Shown here piece after piece: positions 9,820 to 21,817 of a stretch of 64,000 bases of DNA. A program made the translations under genes and the position numbers. This DNA is from Cylicocyclus nassatus. Its lineage: Eukaryota > Nematoda > Chromadorea > Rhabditida > Strongylidae. Within the stretch, counting starts at the first letter, position 1, and each line of letters starts with the position of its first letter. The stretch spans positions 19,885,433-19,949,432 of the forward strand of contig CATQJL010000001.1 of NCBI GenBank assembly GCA_958299035.1. The letters run 5' to 3'. The notes under the pieces are model-generated. The model did not search any database. It saw only the letters and a program-made list of their open reading frames with translations, and was not told where the DNA came from.

Positions 9820-11093
9820 CAGTGCTGGACATAATTATAGGGACACTCTAGAAATCGTCGTAATTTTCGTTCTTGTCAGTGAATCTGTCTGAAACTTTGC
9901 TGTATGGTGCGCATGTAAGTCTACCATAACTCCTCAGAACGGCTTCCAATCCCGTCGATTCCGAACGGAGAAAAATGGAAAAATTCGAAAAAGCCTGTTT
10001 TGCAAGCTGGACATAATTATAAGGACACCTGGCCTTTTTAAACATTATCGCATTCCTTGACTCCCAAATTTTTTGTAGAGTTACATCCCAAAATATGAAA
10101 CTTTTGCAGCACCTAAGACCTGTCATGCTACTCAAGGAAAGATGATACTTGCATTTTTCGTTTCCAAAGGCATCAGAAGTCAAACTGCGTCAGTGCTGCA
10201 ATTGGCATTTAGATTTGAAATACTTTTTTACAGAAATTTCTCTGCGAGCATAGATTCAACACAATCACAAATCTCACTATATCCTTCTCTGTTTCATGTC
10301 GCATTTTACGCGGTAGGTGAGATTAGTTAAGATTTTGAAGTTTCAAGCGCTCTCCTGTTCAATTTCTTGATTTGAGTTGGATATGATTGTGCAGGGTGCT
10401 CCACTCAACTCTCAACGGATGACAACTGCGGCTGAACCAGAATGTGCAACCCCGAAATTTTCCTGACTAGGCACACAAGTTTATTGTTGTACGTGCATTG
10501 TTGCGGCTACATTGCAGCGTTTTCTGTAACTTGAAAATCGAGTTTTGTGGTTTAAAAGCGCGACAACCCTATGTTGAGGTTGGAGTCTGTCCGTCAAAAT
10601 CAGCGATTACGCGGAGTTTACGAAAGCGCTCTTCACCTTATCTATCAAAAAGGCTAAGTGTATTCCAGGACTGTCATTTGAAATGAACGCGGGCTTGAAA
10701 ACTCCTCAAAACAGCTGTTTGTTGACGCAGTTTGACTTCTGATGCCTTTGGAAACGAAAAATGTAAGGATCATCTTTCCTTAAGTAGCATGACAGGTCTT
10801 AGGTGCTGCAAAAGTTTCATATTCTGGGATGTAACTCTACAAAAAAATTTGGGAGTCAAGGAATGCGATAATGTTTAAAAAGGCCAGGTGTCCTTACAAT
10901 GTCCAGCTTGCAAAACAGGCTTTTTCGAATTTCTCCATTTTTCCCCGTTCGGAATCAACGGGATTGGAAGCCGTTCTGAGGAGTTATGGTAGGATTACAT
11001 GCGCACCATACAGCAAAGTTTCAGACAGATTCCCTGACAAGAACGAAAATTACGACGATTTCTAGAGTGTCCCTATAATTATGTCCAGCACTG
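9820..11093. mobile_element. Tc1-like foldback element, 1.27 kb
   Basis: Terminal inverted repeats of about 370 bp begin CAGTGCTGGACATAATTATA and are flanked by TA on both sides (9818-9819, 11094-11095). CAGTGCTGG is the outer sequence of C. elegans Tc1. No transposase frame is present; the roughly 530-bp centre is non-coding, so this is a non-autonomous derivative. It interrupts the Gypsy element between protease and RT and is younger than it. An inner copy of the terminal motif near 10007 suggests internal duplication. Confidence 0.8.
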
Positions 11094-11100
11094 TATACGA

Positions 11101-11752
11101 TTAGTAGGATTTGCAATTAGAATGCGAGTCGTACCTCAGGTGAGCACCACCGAGTTGACGAGTGGTGATTGCTGGAGTAGTTCTTCTGGTTGAGTAAAGC
11201 ATCAGCGGGGCGGTTGAGTCTTCGGAGGTGTAGCATGGCGCGTAGGTTTCCGTGCCAGGTCGCAGAGGGGTGGTTTCAGAGACTCGAACGATCAACTCGC
11301 CATCCTCGAGTAGAGGGTCGGAGAATGACGTGAGGATGCGTATGGATTCGCCGTTCACTGAAAATAGTCTTCTGCTGTAGTCGATGGACCAGGAGGGTAG
11401 TTGAGCTAGCACATTATTACAGGATGAGATTGAATATGTCAGCTTTTCGAGGCAGACACGAACCGTCTATGAAAGACACCGTCGCGCTTACCTTTCTTGT
11501 GCCTACCTGGATCTCCAGTTGGGAGCTGCCAAGAAGTGTAATGGGTTTCCAGCCATGCCTATGGCCGCTTGGACTGAGCTCCTGTCCAGGTGAAAAGATT
11601 CCCAACAGGGTGGCTAAGCTCTGATTCGCCACGGAGATTGCCGCACCAGTGTTGATTAGTCCTAAAAGGGTTATACCATTTGCTTTGACTGGTATTTGAG
11701 CCATGAAGAAGTTTTGCTCACTGTTTAGCGACAAAACCCGAACAGTAGCCAA
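11101..11752 (-). pseudogene. Ty3/Gypsy aspartic protease and following linker
   Basis: The minus-strand frame from 11752 reads a retropepsin-like domain: a beta-rich start, then LLGLINTGAAISVA, in which the active-site DTGA is changed to NTGA, then a flap-like region and LLGSS. After a break at 11412 the frame continues with a LAQLPSWSIDYSRRLF stretch, typical of the segment after protease in nematode Gypsy elements. The catalytic Asp is lost, so the enzyme is dead. It follows the env-like region by about 70 bp and would have continued into RT before the Tc1-like insertion. Confidence 0.7.
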
Positions 11753-11820
11753 AGAAAGTTTGAGTAGCCAAGTGTTAGATGGTTTTATCTCAAGTCGGGT
11801 GAGTCGTATAGGTTAGTCTT

Positions 11821-13718
11821 CTACAGGAACCGTGGTGTGTGCGTATTGCGCGGGAGTAACTTCCAGGAGGGAATGCTCGTCGCCTTAACCGGTGGAGGGA
11901 TCGGGCGGAGCGAAAAGCCTGGAATGGATAGTTGTGAAACAAGACGGGCGAGAGAAATTTTGATGTAGAGTGCCATAAGGGTTTTGAAGACCGATGCGGT
12001 TACTATCGCAAAGCACGCTGCTTTCGACAAGTCGTGAAAGGAGAAGCCGAGTAGATTATAGAGGCTGTAGTGTTCAACTGGGGAGGTTGAGCCGTCAGTA
12101 GTATGACCGGTGCTCAAGTCGTGACCTACCGTAGACCATACCTTTTGGAAATTCCCGGCGGTCCAGAGTGATCCTGAATTATTTCACTAAGGTTAATAAG
12201 AATAAGATTGTGGAAGATGGTCAGGGATGATGTAGCGTACGGTTCCTGGGCAGAGGGGATGAGTGAAACGTTTGGGACTGCTGCATTAGGTATGTAGATG
12301 CGAATACTATATTATATATAGCGTCAAACCTAAGCACACCGCGTGTGCTATGGCGTCAAACTTAAGCACACCGCCTGGTGTGGGGGAGTAGAATGGGACT
12401 TTAGAGCAGGTTAGGGGTTTGGCGTCTGGGGTTATCGTCCGGTTATGGGGATCGACGAGGGTGCGCCAGAAAGAAGGGCTAGGTAAAAGTAGCTGGATAT
12501 GAGGTTTGCTGAAACAGGAGGCGTTGTATGGCAATATTTGATAGTTTGCATCCGGTATACGGATACAGCTGTGTACTTGGACTAGACCATTACTTAGGTA
12601 GGTTGCAGCGATATTTTCCTTATTGAGGAACTTACGAATTGTATATGTGGGGTCCGTCTTAAGAGCTGAGTTGAGCGAAAAAGCTACCATGCTGGCTCTT
12701 TCGCACAAAGAAGCTAATGCGTGCTGGAATAGGGCGGCTGTAGAACCTTGGACTGCATCTTCTACTGCAAGCAACTGGCAATCCGACAGCGTAGGGCTGT
12801 TGTTGTGCCAGGACAGGGCGAACCTTTGGTATCACTTATCCAGATGTTGCCGAGTAGGTGACCGCGCATTTTGGAGATTAGAATGTATGCGCAAAGTTCC
12901 TCCAAGGATGGTACCCAAATGAGCGCAGACCCATCTTTTAGCGTAAAAGCGCCATCTTTGTAGATGCAACGTTTCACATCACCTAGCGCTGTGTCGGGGG
13001 CTGGGATCCGTGACGTGCGTGGATGACCGTAGGAATAACGTAGCAATTCGTAGCTGAAAGCTGATGGTCTGCGCAGCAACAAAATGGCGCGGAGGGGTAC
13101 TCAAACAAGGGGAAATTGTTGGTTTTGTATACACCGTCGGTGGCTTGCATTATACCAGACTCACATCTATGATGCTGTTGCATCTGCCGACAGTGCTCTT
13201 CTGAGACGTTTTGTACGTTTCGGAGAATGACTGTCGACGCGCGCTAAAAAAGTTAACCGAATAGGTTACCGTTTGTTGTACTATTCCACATAGAGATGCT
13301 GGTGTGTCATATCGCTTAGTGTTGGGTGGGTAGACGAGGAGAAATGTTGCAATAGGTATTTCTGAGAAGTTGGGCACTAAGAAAGAACAGTTGTGACTCG
13401 ATGGAATGTAGCTGATGGGATCAGATTGTCATGAGGACATAACCAGAGAGATTGGGAGACATCAGCATAAAAGAAACATGTTGTCAGAGAGATAGCCAAA
13501 AACAAGCAGTTAACACGTGGTAGAATGGAGGAAGACGACGGTGATGAAGAGTTTCCAAAAACATGACGAGCCGGCTCCTCATTGCGCTGCACTACCGCCG
13601 AAATTCTAGCGTTCGAGTTCTGTAGAGCTGACCCACTTTCTTGCAAAGAGACTGATAAAAATTGAATTTGTCTGCGCGCGTCCTCTAAATCGACGTCGGA
13701 ATGAGGGGTAATAGTCAT
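11821..13718 (-). pseudogene. Env-like membrane protein remnant of the Gypsy element
   Basis: Five or six overlapping minus-strand frames read as one broken protein of roughly 600 residues. Near 13500 there is a hydrophobic signal-type segment after a short hydrophilic leader. The middle is a cysteine-containing ectodomain with an N-glycosylation site (near 12440) and a W-x-P-x5-C motif. Near 12040 a 25-residue hydrophobic segment with a basic flank would be a membrane anchor, followed by a short tail. Such an architecture is an envelope-type glycoprotein. It lies upstream of protease rather than downstream of integrase. Frameshifts are many and the gene is not functional. Confidence 0.5.
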
Positions 13719-14593
13719 ACGTCGAATGAGGGGTAATAGTCATGAGCCTAGGGTTCGTAGGAGGGGAGCAGAATCCCGAACGGGATGAAGAGCGAGGAGA
13801 ACGACGCGGTGCGTATTATCGAAAAGGAAAGCGACCTATTTGTTCGTTGCCTCTTGCGTGGTGGGCGTTCGGAAGCGAAGTGTCCGCGCATAGGAATGCA
13901 AACGATAAAGCTGTGTTGAGATTGCAGAAGAGATGAATTACGAAGAAAATTGCCGCGACCAACATTGGTCAGTTTACACGCAAGCTCAGAAAACTTTTTG
14001 TCGGGGAGTTTGTATGTTAGTTTTAACGAAAGGTCATAGGGGACGGAAACGGGGAGTGAAAGATTCTAATTCTGCGAATAAAGTCAGGCCTGGTTAGGGC
14101 AGCACAATGAAAGAATTGAAGATACGGGTCATGAAAATGAACAAAACACCTTGGAGAGACAGAAGACTGATTACAAGACTGATTATTGCTCTTAGGAAAT
14201 AATACGTGTTTTAAATCAATTTTCCCAAAACGATAGCTAGGTATGTAGATGCAGAATATCATATTGTAACAGATAAAAAGTGGGTTAAAAGAGCTCGTAG
14301 ACTAAGAAAAAATTGCCAATTTTTGGAAGTATTGCAAAATGTGGTAACCTCGTACTCCACTATGCCGCCTCCTCCGCGTAGATCATGTCGACTACGCAGA
14401 AATCAAAGGAGGCAAGGCTGGGGACGATCGGAATTAATCCTAAAAGACAAGATGACTGAGTCAGGAAAAACTACGAAATGAATAGTGCGTGTGAATGAGA
14501 AACCAAGGGAATTTTCGGGCATCCAAATGCTATCCAAGGAAAAAGCTAGACTAAAACGTAACGCTCCGCTAGGCCACCTTCAACCTCAGAGTA
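13719..14593. other. Unassigned stretch beyond the Gypsy remnant
   Basis: A 20-bp direct duplication (GAATGAGGGGTAATAGTCAT, twice between about 13698 and 13744) lies at the boundary. No LTR, gag or PBS can be identified here. The remainder is low in coding signal. Sequence 14270-14580 has no feature I can support. Confidence 0.3.
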
Positions 14594-15526
14594 TTAGGTT
14601 GTCCGAAAATTAATGTCCATTTTAAATTTCAACCGCAATAAGTCATACACTTTTCATTCCTGAATAGCTTTCAAGATACCATTCGATAGAGCAAAGCAAG
14701 CTCTACAAGATGGCTATCTTGCTTTAGCAACGGCTTTGATCCATCTTGAGTTTCGACCCAAAAACTAAAAAGATTCAATTGCCCGAAAAATCGAGAAAAA
14801 TCATAACTCAGTTCATAAAAATCCTGCAAAAATTCTAACTTGCTCACGTAAACATTATCCACATAAGACATATATGTACGCCGTTGCAATATTTTTCCCT
14901 CTGTTAGAAATCAAAAAAACGAAAATTTTCGTGGATTTGCCAAAGTGATGCCGTGTCGTCCCCACATAAGTAGATGCGTATCACAAATCTGTAGAAGTAC
15001 AAACGTGGACTTTCAGCTCTTTACAAGCTTTAGTTCTGAAGAAATTTGAATTTTAGTTCGGACCACCTGACTAATGAAAGCTATTATCGATATTTCTCGA
15101 GAACTGATGCTTGTAAAGAGCTAAAAGTCCACGTTTGTAGTTCCACAGATTTGTGGTACGCATCTTTTATGTGGGGACGACACAGCATCACTTTGGCAAA
15201 TCCACGAAAATTTTCGTTTTCTTGATTAACAGAGAGAAAAATACGGCAACGGCGTACATATATGTCTTATGTGGATAATGTTTACGTGAGCAAGTTAGAA
15301 TTTTTGCAGGATTTTTATGAACTGAGTTATGATTTCTCTCGATTTTTCGGACAGTTGAATCTTTTTAGTTTTTGGGTCAAAACGAAATATGGATCAAAGC
15401 AAGACCGTCATCTTGTAGAGCTTGCTTTGCTCTATCGAATGGTGCTTTGAAAGCTAATCAGGAATAAGAATGTATGACTTACTGCGCTTCAAATTCAAAA
15501 CGGACATTAATTTCCGGACAACCTAA
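14594..15526. mobile_element. Mariner-like foldback MITE, 933 bp
   Basis: Ends TTAGGTTGTCCG / CGGACAACCTAA with TA duplicated at 14592-14593 and 15527-15528. The arms extend inward for some 400 bp. They share a GATAGAGCAAAGCAAGCTC segment with the members at 17.6, 47.7 and 49.5 kb. No transposase is encoded. Mariner-family assignment rests on the TA target and TTAGGTTG ends. Confidence 0.8.
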
Positions 15527-15528
15527 TA

Positions 15529-17020
15529 GATCATACTCGCTATGCCGAGACTGAAGGAGGACGGGCTGAGGGTCACGACTATTCAAGAAAATAGCGAAAA
15601 GCTGAAACAGAGGAAATACCAAAATTTAGTATGATTGAGAATGCAAAGGAAGAAGACAGCTTCGAAAAATGTAGAAAAATTTCGGAACAAGAAGAAATAG
15701 GCTAACGATATGTGCGATAAAATGTTATTTTGGGTGTGGACGCGAACACGCTAGATTTGGTTATTATAAGGCGATAACAAAGAAAGTGGTAAAAACCACA
15801 AAAGAAGAACTTTTTGAGTACAAGGAGATGAATTAAGCAACATTAGCGCCAGCACACGCCAGCACATGTTATTCAGGAACACAATAGAGCAAAGAAAGGA
15901 TCGGAGTCGTGTTGTGCTTCGGATATCAAGAGAAGGAATCTTGAACAAAAGTAGAGAGAACTTTCGAAATGCAAAAAAAATTCTGATAATATGAACTGTT
16001 GAAAAAAACTGTTGCTTCGGAAAGGGACGCGATCACGCGAAACGAAATTCAAAAAGAATTTTTGTTTACTTAAATGAGAAAAAGTGAGGCAAACAACTGT
16101 GACACTACCAATATTGCAAAAAAAGAGGGAAACAAAAGACGATATTGTTATTGTGAGGAAACAATTGAAAAAAGCAAAAATGACTTACCGATACTGAAGC
16201 TGGCGGCCTGCGCAGGCGAGGCGAATGAAGATGGCATGCGTTATCAAGCTTGCGATCAGGCCCCGGCTCATGCTAGAACTAGATCGATTGAGGGAAAAGC
16301 ATGCATGCGGGAGGACGTGCTTGTTAAAAAAACCAGTACTTTACTCGAGCAAAATCTCGCCGAGCTCTACATCAAACTGCTGAAAAAAAAAAAGAAAAAT
16401 GCTAACCAACACGTGGGCTATTGAACCAGAATCTCTGAAATACGAAAAAAAAAATGTTTTATAACCCAGCTTCATTACTCTGCGCTCTTTTCAACTGAAC
16501 TCAATATAAACTTTACTGCCCCTCTTCACTGTACTTGACTATGGCCCACCATAACAATACAAAAAAACGGTTCGCAGCTCGGCACTACTATCCCTGCAGG
16601 AGAATCCAATTTTCTCTTATCTTCTTAGCCGGCTTACACAAAACTGGGGCTGCTGGGTTTCTCGCTCACTTTCTTTGTTTATTGTCGACATACAGTTTTT
16701 TGCCGACAGTGATCTACTATCTTTATTAACGTTAATTTTCGTTCGGAGAGTCTAGACTTTTATTTCGAGAAAAAGGAAACCGTCGTCATGCACCAGAATC
16801 TCATCATTAATTTACCTTAAGCACCTGAGTTTTGATGGGGACACGGCCGTGGTCACATCAAAACTCTAAGCGCAGGGAAAAGAAAAAAAATACTTGAAAC
16901 GCGGTTTTCTCCTTCAGCTGCCAGCCACAATTATTTCCAGTGGGAAACCCAACAGGGTTGATACGGAAATTGAACCGGACCTACCTTGCTCACGCGGATC
17001 GAAACGACTCTGCTGCTACC
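15529..17020. other. Unassigned purine-rich stretch with one exon-like piece
   Basis: Mostly A/G-rich non-coding sequence. On the minus strand a CG/GTAAGTC donor lies at about 16190, preceded by an open ATG-led frame of about 27 codons from near 16275 (start MSRGLIASL). This could be a first exon, but no partner exon follows. Near 16825-16868 GAGTTTTGATG and CATCAAAACTC form a hairpin around a GGACACGGCCGTGG-type core. Confidence 0.3.
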
Positions 17021-17416
17021 AGTAAACGTAGCGCGGTGGAAGCGGCTTACTCAACGGTAGAGACACGGTGGTATAGCATCATTTATTATAACGACCAGCA
17101 ATACTGTAACAGATAATGATTTATTGGCACGAAAACATGAATGAATCTCAGAGATCTGATGCAGTCGAACAGGGAAGGCAGGTGGTTCGGCTGAAGGCGG
17201 CACCAGCCGCTTGGTAGCTGACAGCAGCGGCTTAGGACTGGGATTCCCTCTTATGATCACCATTGTGGCTTATGTATCATGCTGCAGAATGCGTGTCATC
17301 CTCATATCTGCAACAATTGATCTTATTCACATAACACACTTATCCTTTATCTGTGTCTTAAATCTTGTTCTCACAACACAGCTTTATCGTTTCATACCTA
17401 TGCACATACGCTTACA
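17021..17416 (+). repeat. SINE-like unit, copy 2
   Basis: Nearly identical to 8039-8435 along 396 bp, differing by scattered substitutions and a few small indels near 17390. Both flanks differ completely from those of copy 1, which defines the unit's ends as AGTAAACG and CTTACA. No convincing target duplication is visible. Confidence 0.55.
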
Positions 17417-17630
17417 ATTTCGATGACTGGAACACTTCCCGCCAAGGTTTGAGACGCACAGTCAATGCGGAGAGTTTGTGGTTATAGCATTGCGGCATGC
17501 CGCCTTTGACGGTTGGAGGAGAATAGCAAGCTCGTCCGAGCGCGTTACGAATGGCTTGCGCGCACGGGTTTAGGGGCAGCTTTCTAGGCAGGGGCAACAT
17601 ACTGTGCGCTCGAACCTGCTCTGTTCTCAT
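17412..17630 (-). CDS. Possible coding exon or retroelement fragment
   Basis: A 72-codon minus-strand frame with higher GC than its surroundings. It contains two cysteines and a PPTVKGGMPQCYNHK stretch. It is squeezed between the SINE-like unit and a mariner-like foldback, so it is probably a relic. No splice sites frame it cleanly and no family is recognised. Confidence 0.25.
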   Translation of the reverse strand: MRTEQVRAHSMLPLPRKLPLNPCAQAIRNALGRACYSPPTVKGGMPQCYNHKLSALTVRLKPWREVFQSSKL

Positions 17631-19494
17631 GTTTGAGGTGCAAACAACCTTCCATATAAAAATTTCGAAATGTTCGGTTTTGCCGAGCTACTGTTATCAA
17701 AGCATCATCCGGTGGAGCCAAGCAAGCTCTACAAAAGGACCATCAAAGACCATCTAAGTCGTAATCCAAGTGAAAATTGGAGCCAAAAATCACAATTTTC
17801 AAGTATCCTAAAAAGCTGGTCTCCTTCGGAGGAATTTCTTCGGACTTCCAACTTGGCCTTTATACAGTAGACACATAGAGGTACCCAAAAATGTGTTTGT
17901 TTGATTTTTTCCAAGGCTCAGAATTGAGAAACAAACATGTTTCAAAAATGTGAAAATACCATTTTCCTTTAGATTCTTCGTATTTCTCGACTTTACCAGG
18001 ATTTACAGGGATGAAATTTCGAGATTATACTCACAAGGGAAGCTGCCTAACTTAATTCAGCCTTTTCGCAAGGAGTATTTATATTCCGAATCAGCTTCAA
18101 ACGCTGATTTTAAATATGCTGTTCATAGCTGCCGAGCACCATTCCGAAGCGAGTTATGGACTTTATCCTGCGCGAAATTGGCATACTCATCGACTCACTG
18201 GCATCATGGCATTATCATCTAAGTGCTGATACACTTGCGTTGAGCTTCTTTTTAGTGAGAAAAGATTCGATTTGTGTTATTTTGATATCTCAGCACCTTT
18301 TTCTCGTTTTTTATCTACAGGCAGTCTTCACATGTTTAGTAGTTTCTCAATTTTGCGCAGGAAAAAGCCCATAACTCGCTTCGAAATGGTGCGCAGCAGC
18401 ACGGAGTAGCATATTTGGAATCAGCGTTCAAAGCTGGTTTGTAACTTATATGTCCCTTGCCCTTGCCAAAAGGCCAAGCTAAGTTAGGTGGCTTTCCTCA
18501 TCAATAAGGCTTATATTAGGTTGGTTTAAAAGTTCTGTCGTTTTGATTTCGAAGAAATCGTAATTCTCACGTGGCCGTATTGGCTTACAATGACCAGATA
18601 GAAAACTTTATCTGCTTTCAATCACATCTTCATTACTCTTTGAGGACAAAAGACTGCAAAGATAAAAATCGAATAGGAGAACCACTGAAACTCGTGACTT
18701 TCGAAAATAAATCGTCATGGATCTGAAATGTGCAGAAAAATCTGAGAACACGTTTCTTAAAGGTTCTGTGAGCTGTTTTTCAAAGGTGGCAGAATTATGC
18801 TGATGAGCATTTCTACGAAAAGTCATGATTTCAAAATCATAAAAAAATTAAAAGGGAAAAATCACAAGATTTTCTCAATTTTATTTTATTTTTCCCGTAA
18901 ACGGCAAAAATGACGTTTTTGCATGTTACTGCATTTTCGCGAAAATCATAACTTTTCGTAGAAATGCTTAATCAGCATACTCCCAGCAAAAGAGCAGCTC
19001 ACAAGACCTTCAAGGAATGTGTTTCTAGCTTGTTTTGCAGCATTTCAGATTTTTGACGATTTTTTTCGAAAATCATGAATTTTATAAGCCCTAGTATAAT
19101 CTCGAAACTTTACCCCTGAATGTGCTCGAGAAGTACGAAGATTCACTTGAAAAACCTGAAAAAAGTGGCATTTTGGTATTATCGGAACATCTTTGTTTCT
19201 CATTGAGTCCCGGAAAAAATACCAAATACGTTTTTGGGTACTCCTATGTGTCTACTATATAAAGACCAAGTTGGAAGTCCGTAAGAATTTTGTGGAAGGA
19301 GATCCGCTTTATAGGGAGCTGAAAAAATTTTGATTTTTGGCTCCAAATTTTACCTGGATTACTACTAATTGTTGGATAGTCTTGGGTGGTCTTTTGAAGA
19401 GCTTGTTCACCTCTACCGAATGATTTTCTAATTCTGTCAGGAAACAGAAACAGCTGTTTATTTGAAAATGGTGTTCGCTTCACAGACAACCTAA
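17631..19494. mobile_element. Mariner-like foldback, interrupted
   Basis: The right end is CAGACAACCTAA at 19494 followed by TA. Inner arms at about 17690-18033 and 19080-19430 are inverted copies that share an AAGCAAGCTC-type motif with other mariner MITEs. The left terminus near 17631 is worn and its TA is not certain. The left arm is broken at 18034 by a Tc5-like element. A second mariner-type end, TTAGGTTGGTTTAAAAG after TA, begins at 18516 without a matching partner, so this block contains at least two partial mariners. Confidence 0.55.
18034..18500. mobile_element. Tc5-like foldback 1, 467 bp, TCA target
   Basis: Left end CAAGGGAAGCTGCC, right end GGTGGCTTTCCTCA (inverted, a few mismatches), flanked by TCA at 18031-18033 and 18501-18503. 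The flanks continue the mariner-like arm, since GATTATAC before the insertion matches the uninterrupted opposite arm. C. elegans Tc4 and Tc5 duplicate TNA, which fits. It is an inverted-repeat element without transposase. The inner sequence AATCAGCGTT...AAGC is shared with members at 42.6, 45.6 and 50.2 kb. Confidence 0.7.
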
Positions 19495-20111
19495 TACAGT
19501 GCTGGCCATAGCTATAGACCATCCCAAAAATTGCACTTTGCCCATGGACGGAATTGTCTGAAGGTGCTATTATATGTGTGAGCCAACGTCATATCACTGA
19601 CTAGAGCTCCCAATTTCATTAATTTGAGAAAAATTAAAAACTTAAATTGAAAAATTGAAAATTATGAAAAAAAATCTGTTCCGAAGGCTGGTCACATATA
19701 GAGCCACCTTCCATTTTCGATCAGTACTGTATTATCTAAACCTAAAATTTTTTGTACATAGACAGCGTCAAAATGCGAGACATATTCCACACCTGGGAGC
19801 TGTTGCCTTTTGAAAAGAAAGTTACACTGTTTTTTTTGTTCAAAATGCATAAAAATCCACATTGTTTCAAAACTTTGCTCCACCAATTTCAAGCACTTGT
19901 TCAACCCGATGAATGTTCTATTTGCCAAGCCTTTGCATTGGATATGGTGAAAAGGGCTTTGGTCAACATTGCGTAGTCGGTAATATTGATAAACAAGTTT
20001 GCCCCTTCATCTTCGGATAGACGAGCTTTTGAATCACAGAAGCCAAGTCTGATGCACAAAAAGCCTTGTCGTGTTCTCAATACGTCGTCTCCACAACGAT
20101 AGACTCGTAGG

Positions 20112-21817
20112 CAGAGGTGCGATAGGTGGAGCCGGGCCCCCCAAAAGTGAAGGTGGTTCCAGCTACCACTGGCCGGCCAAAAGTGAAGGTGGTAGTGCCG
20201 GACACTCACCTCCCAAAAACGTCGACCGGGGGGGGGGGGTTAACGTCGACTGAGCCTATCCTTCCAGGTCGTTGCCGACAGTGCTCGGAAATTAAGCAAA
20301 ACAAACGCAAAAAAAAGATTATTTTGAAAGCATATTTTTATGTATACGGCGGCATTTATGTATATTTAAAACAAACGTGTTTAATAAATGGTGTGTTTTG
20401 AAGTGAGAGTCAGCGAGACTTCACAGATTTTATCAAGTAAATTTTGTTATAACGCACTGCGAAGGAAGTAAGTCGATCCAGGCAGTAACCGCCGAGAGCC
20501 AAAATTTTGAATAATATAATAACGATAAATTATGCGAAATTTCCACTTTCATAAATATTGCGGTTGAAGATGTCAACAATTGCGACTTTATAAGTTTTAA
20601 AGGGCAGGTGTTGTTCTACGAGATAGTGAAACAATCAGTTTGATTTGAACAGTGACCGCCGAGAACGAGGATTTTAAAAAATTAAGCGATTTTAGGTTAC
20701 TTAGTGACAGCTGACGTTCAGACTCCTATGCATTTGGAGTGTGAATGTGTGCAATGTTGCGACTTCATAGGTTTTGTAGAGCAAGAATTGCTCTATCGGA
20801 ATTGGTCTTAGTCGTACCGATCCACCAAGATAACGCCGAGACTCAGGCTCTTAAAGAAACAGGTAAAAAATCGCTTTTTGAAATGCAACAGCTCATAACT
20901 TCTTCAGACTTGCATGAATCATGTTGCAACTTCATAGGTTAGATTCTTCTCATCAAGAGCTTTCAGAAATTATATAATATGTAGGGGGGTTCAATGATTT
21001 TTGCGGCTCTAACCCAGGGTGGAGACTTTTCACCCCAAAGTCTCCACCTCGCCCATGTTAATGTATTGACTGGAGACCGCCAGTGGAGACTTTGGGATGA
21101 AAAGTCTCCACCCCCGGTCATATGCCGTGAGAGGAGCGAAACCCCCACATATTATGTATCATCTGAAAGCTCTTGATGAGAAAAATCTAACCTATGAAGT
21201 CGCAAGATTTTCATGCAATGCTGAAGAAGTTATGAGCTGTCGAAGTTCAAAAAACGGTTTTTTACCTGTTTTTTAAGAGCCTGAATCTCGGCGTTATCTT
21301 GGTGGATCGGTACGACTAAGTCATACTTCGATAGAGCAATTCTTACTCTATAAAACCTATGAAGTCTCAACATTGCACACATTCACACTCCAAATTTATA
21401 GGAGTCTGAACGTCAGCTGTAAGTAACCTAAAATCGCTTAATTTTTAAACCCTCTTCTCGGCGGTCACTGCTCAGATTGACCTGTTTCTTTCACTGTTTG
21501 GTAGAACAACACTTACCCTTTGAAACCTATGAAGTCGCAATTGCTGACATCTTCAACCACCAGATTTCAGTGGGAATTTCGCATGATTTTTTCGCTATTT
21601 TATCATTCGAAATTCTTGTTCTCGGCGGTTACTGCCTAGATAGTCTTACTACATAGATATATGCTCTTAATACTTTTTTTGCGTTCCACTTTCTTATTTT
21701 CCTTCTTCTAAGCTTCAGCAAAAAAATTTTTTTCAAACCCAAAAGTGAAGGTGGTCACCCCGTACCAGCTCAAAAGTGAAGGTAGGCGGAGACTCGGCTC
21801 CGACTATCGCACCTCTG
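20112..21817. mobile_element. hAT-like element with perfect 8-bp duplication
   Basis: TIR CAGAGGTGCGATAG at both ends, flanked by CTCGTAGG at 20104-20111 and 21818-21825. An 8-bp duplication and a CAGAG start are hAT signatures. Both subterminal zones carry repeated AAAAGTGAAGGTGG motifs, often transposase-binding sites in this superfamily. The interior (about 20450-21640) is itself a long inverted repeat with AAAGTCTCCACC motifs around 21015-21115. It encodes no transposase. A related end lies at 52668-52765. Confidence 0.8.

Noticed and set aside
18516..19494. A complete mariner starting at TTAGGTTGG (18516) and ending at 19494
   Set aside because: Beyond TTAGGTTG the two ends are not inverted copies; the 19494 end pairs with arms to the left of the Tc5-like insertion.
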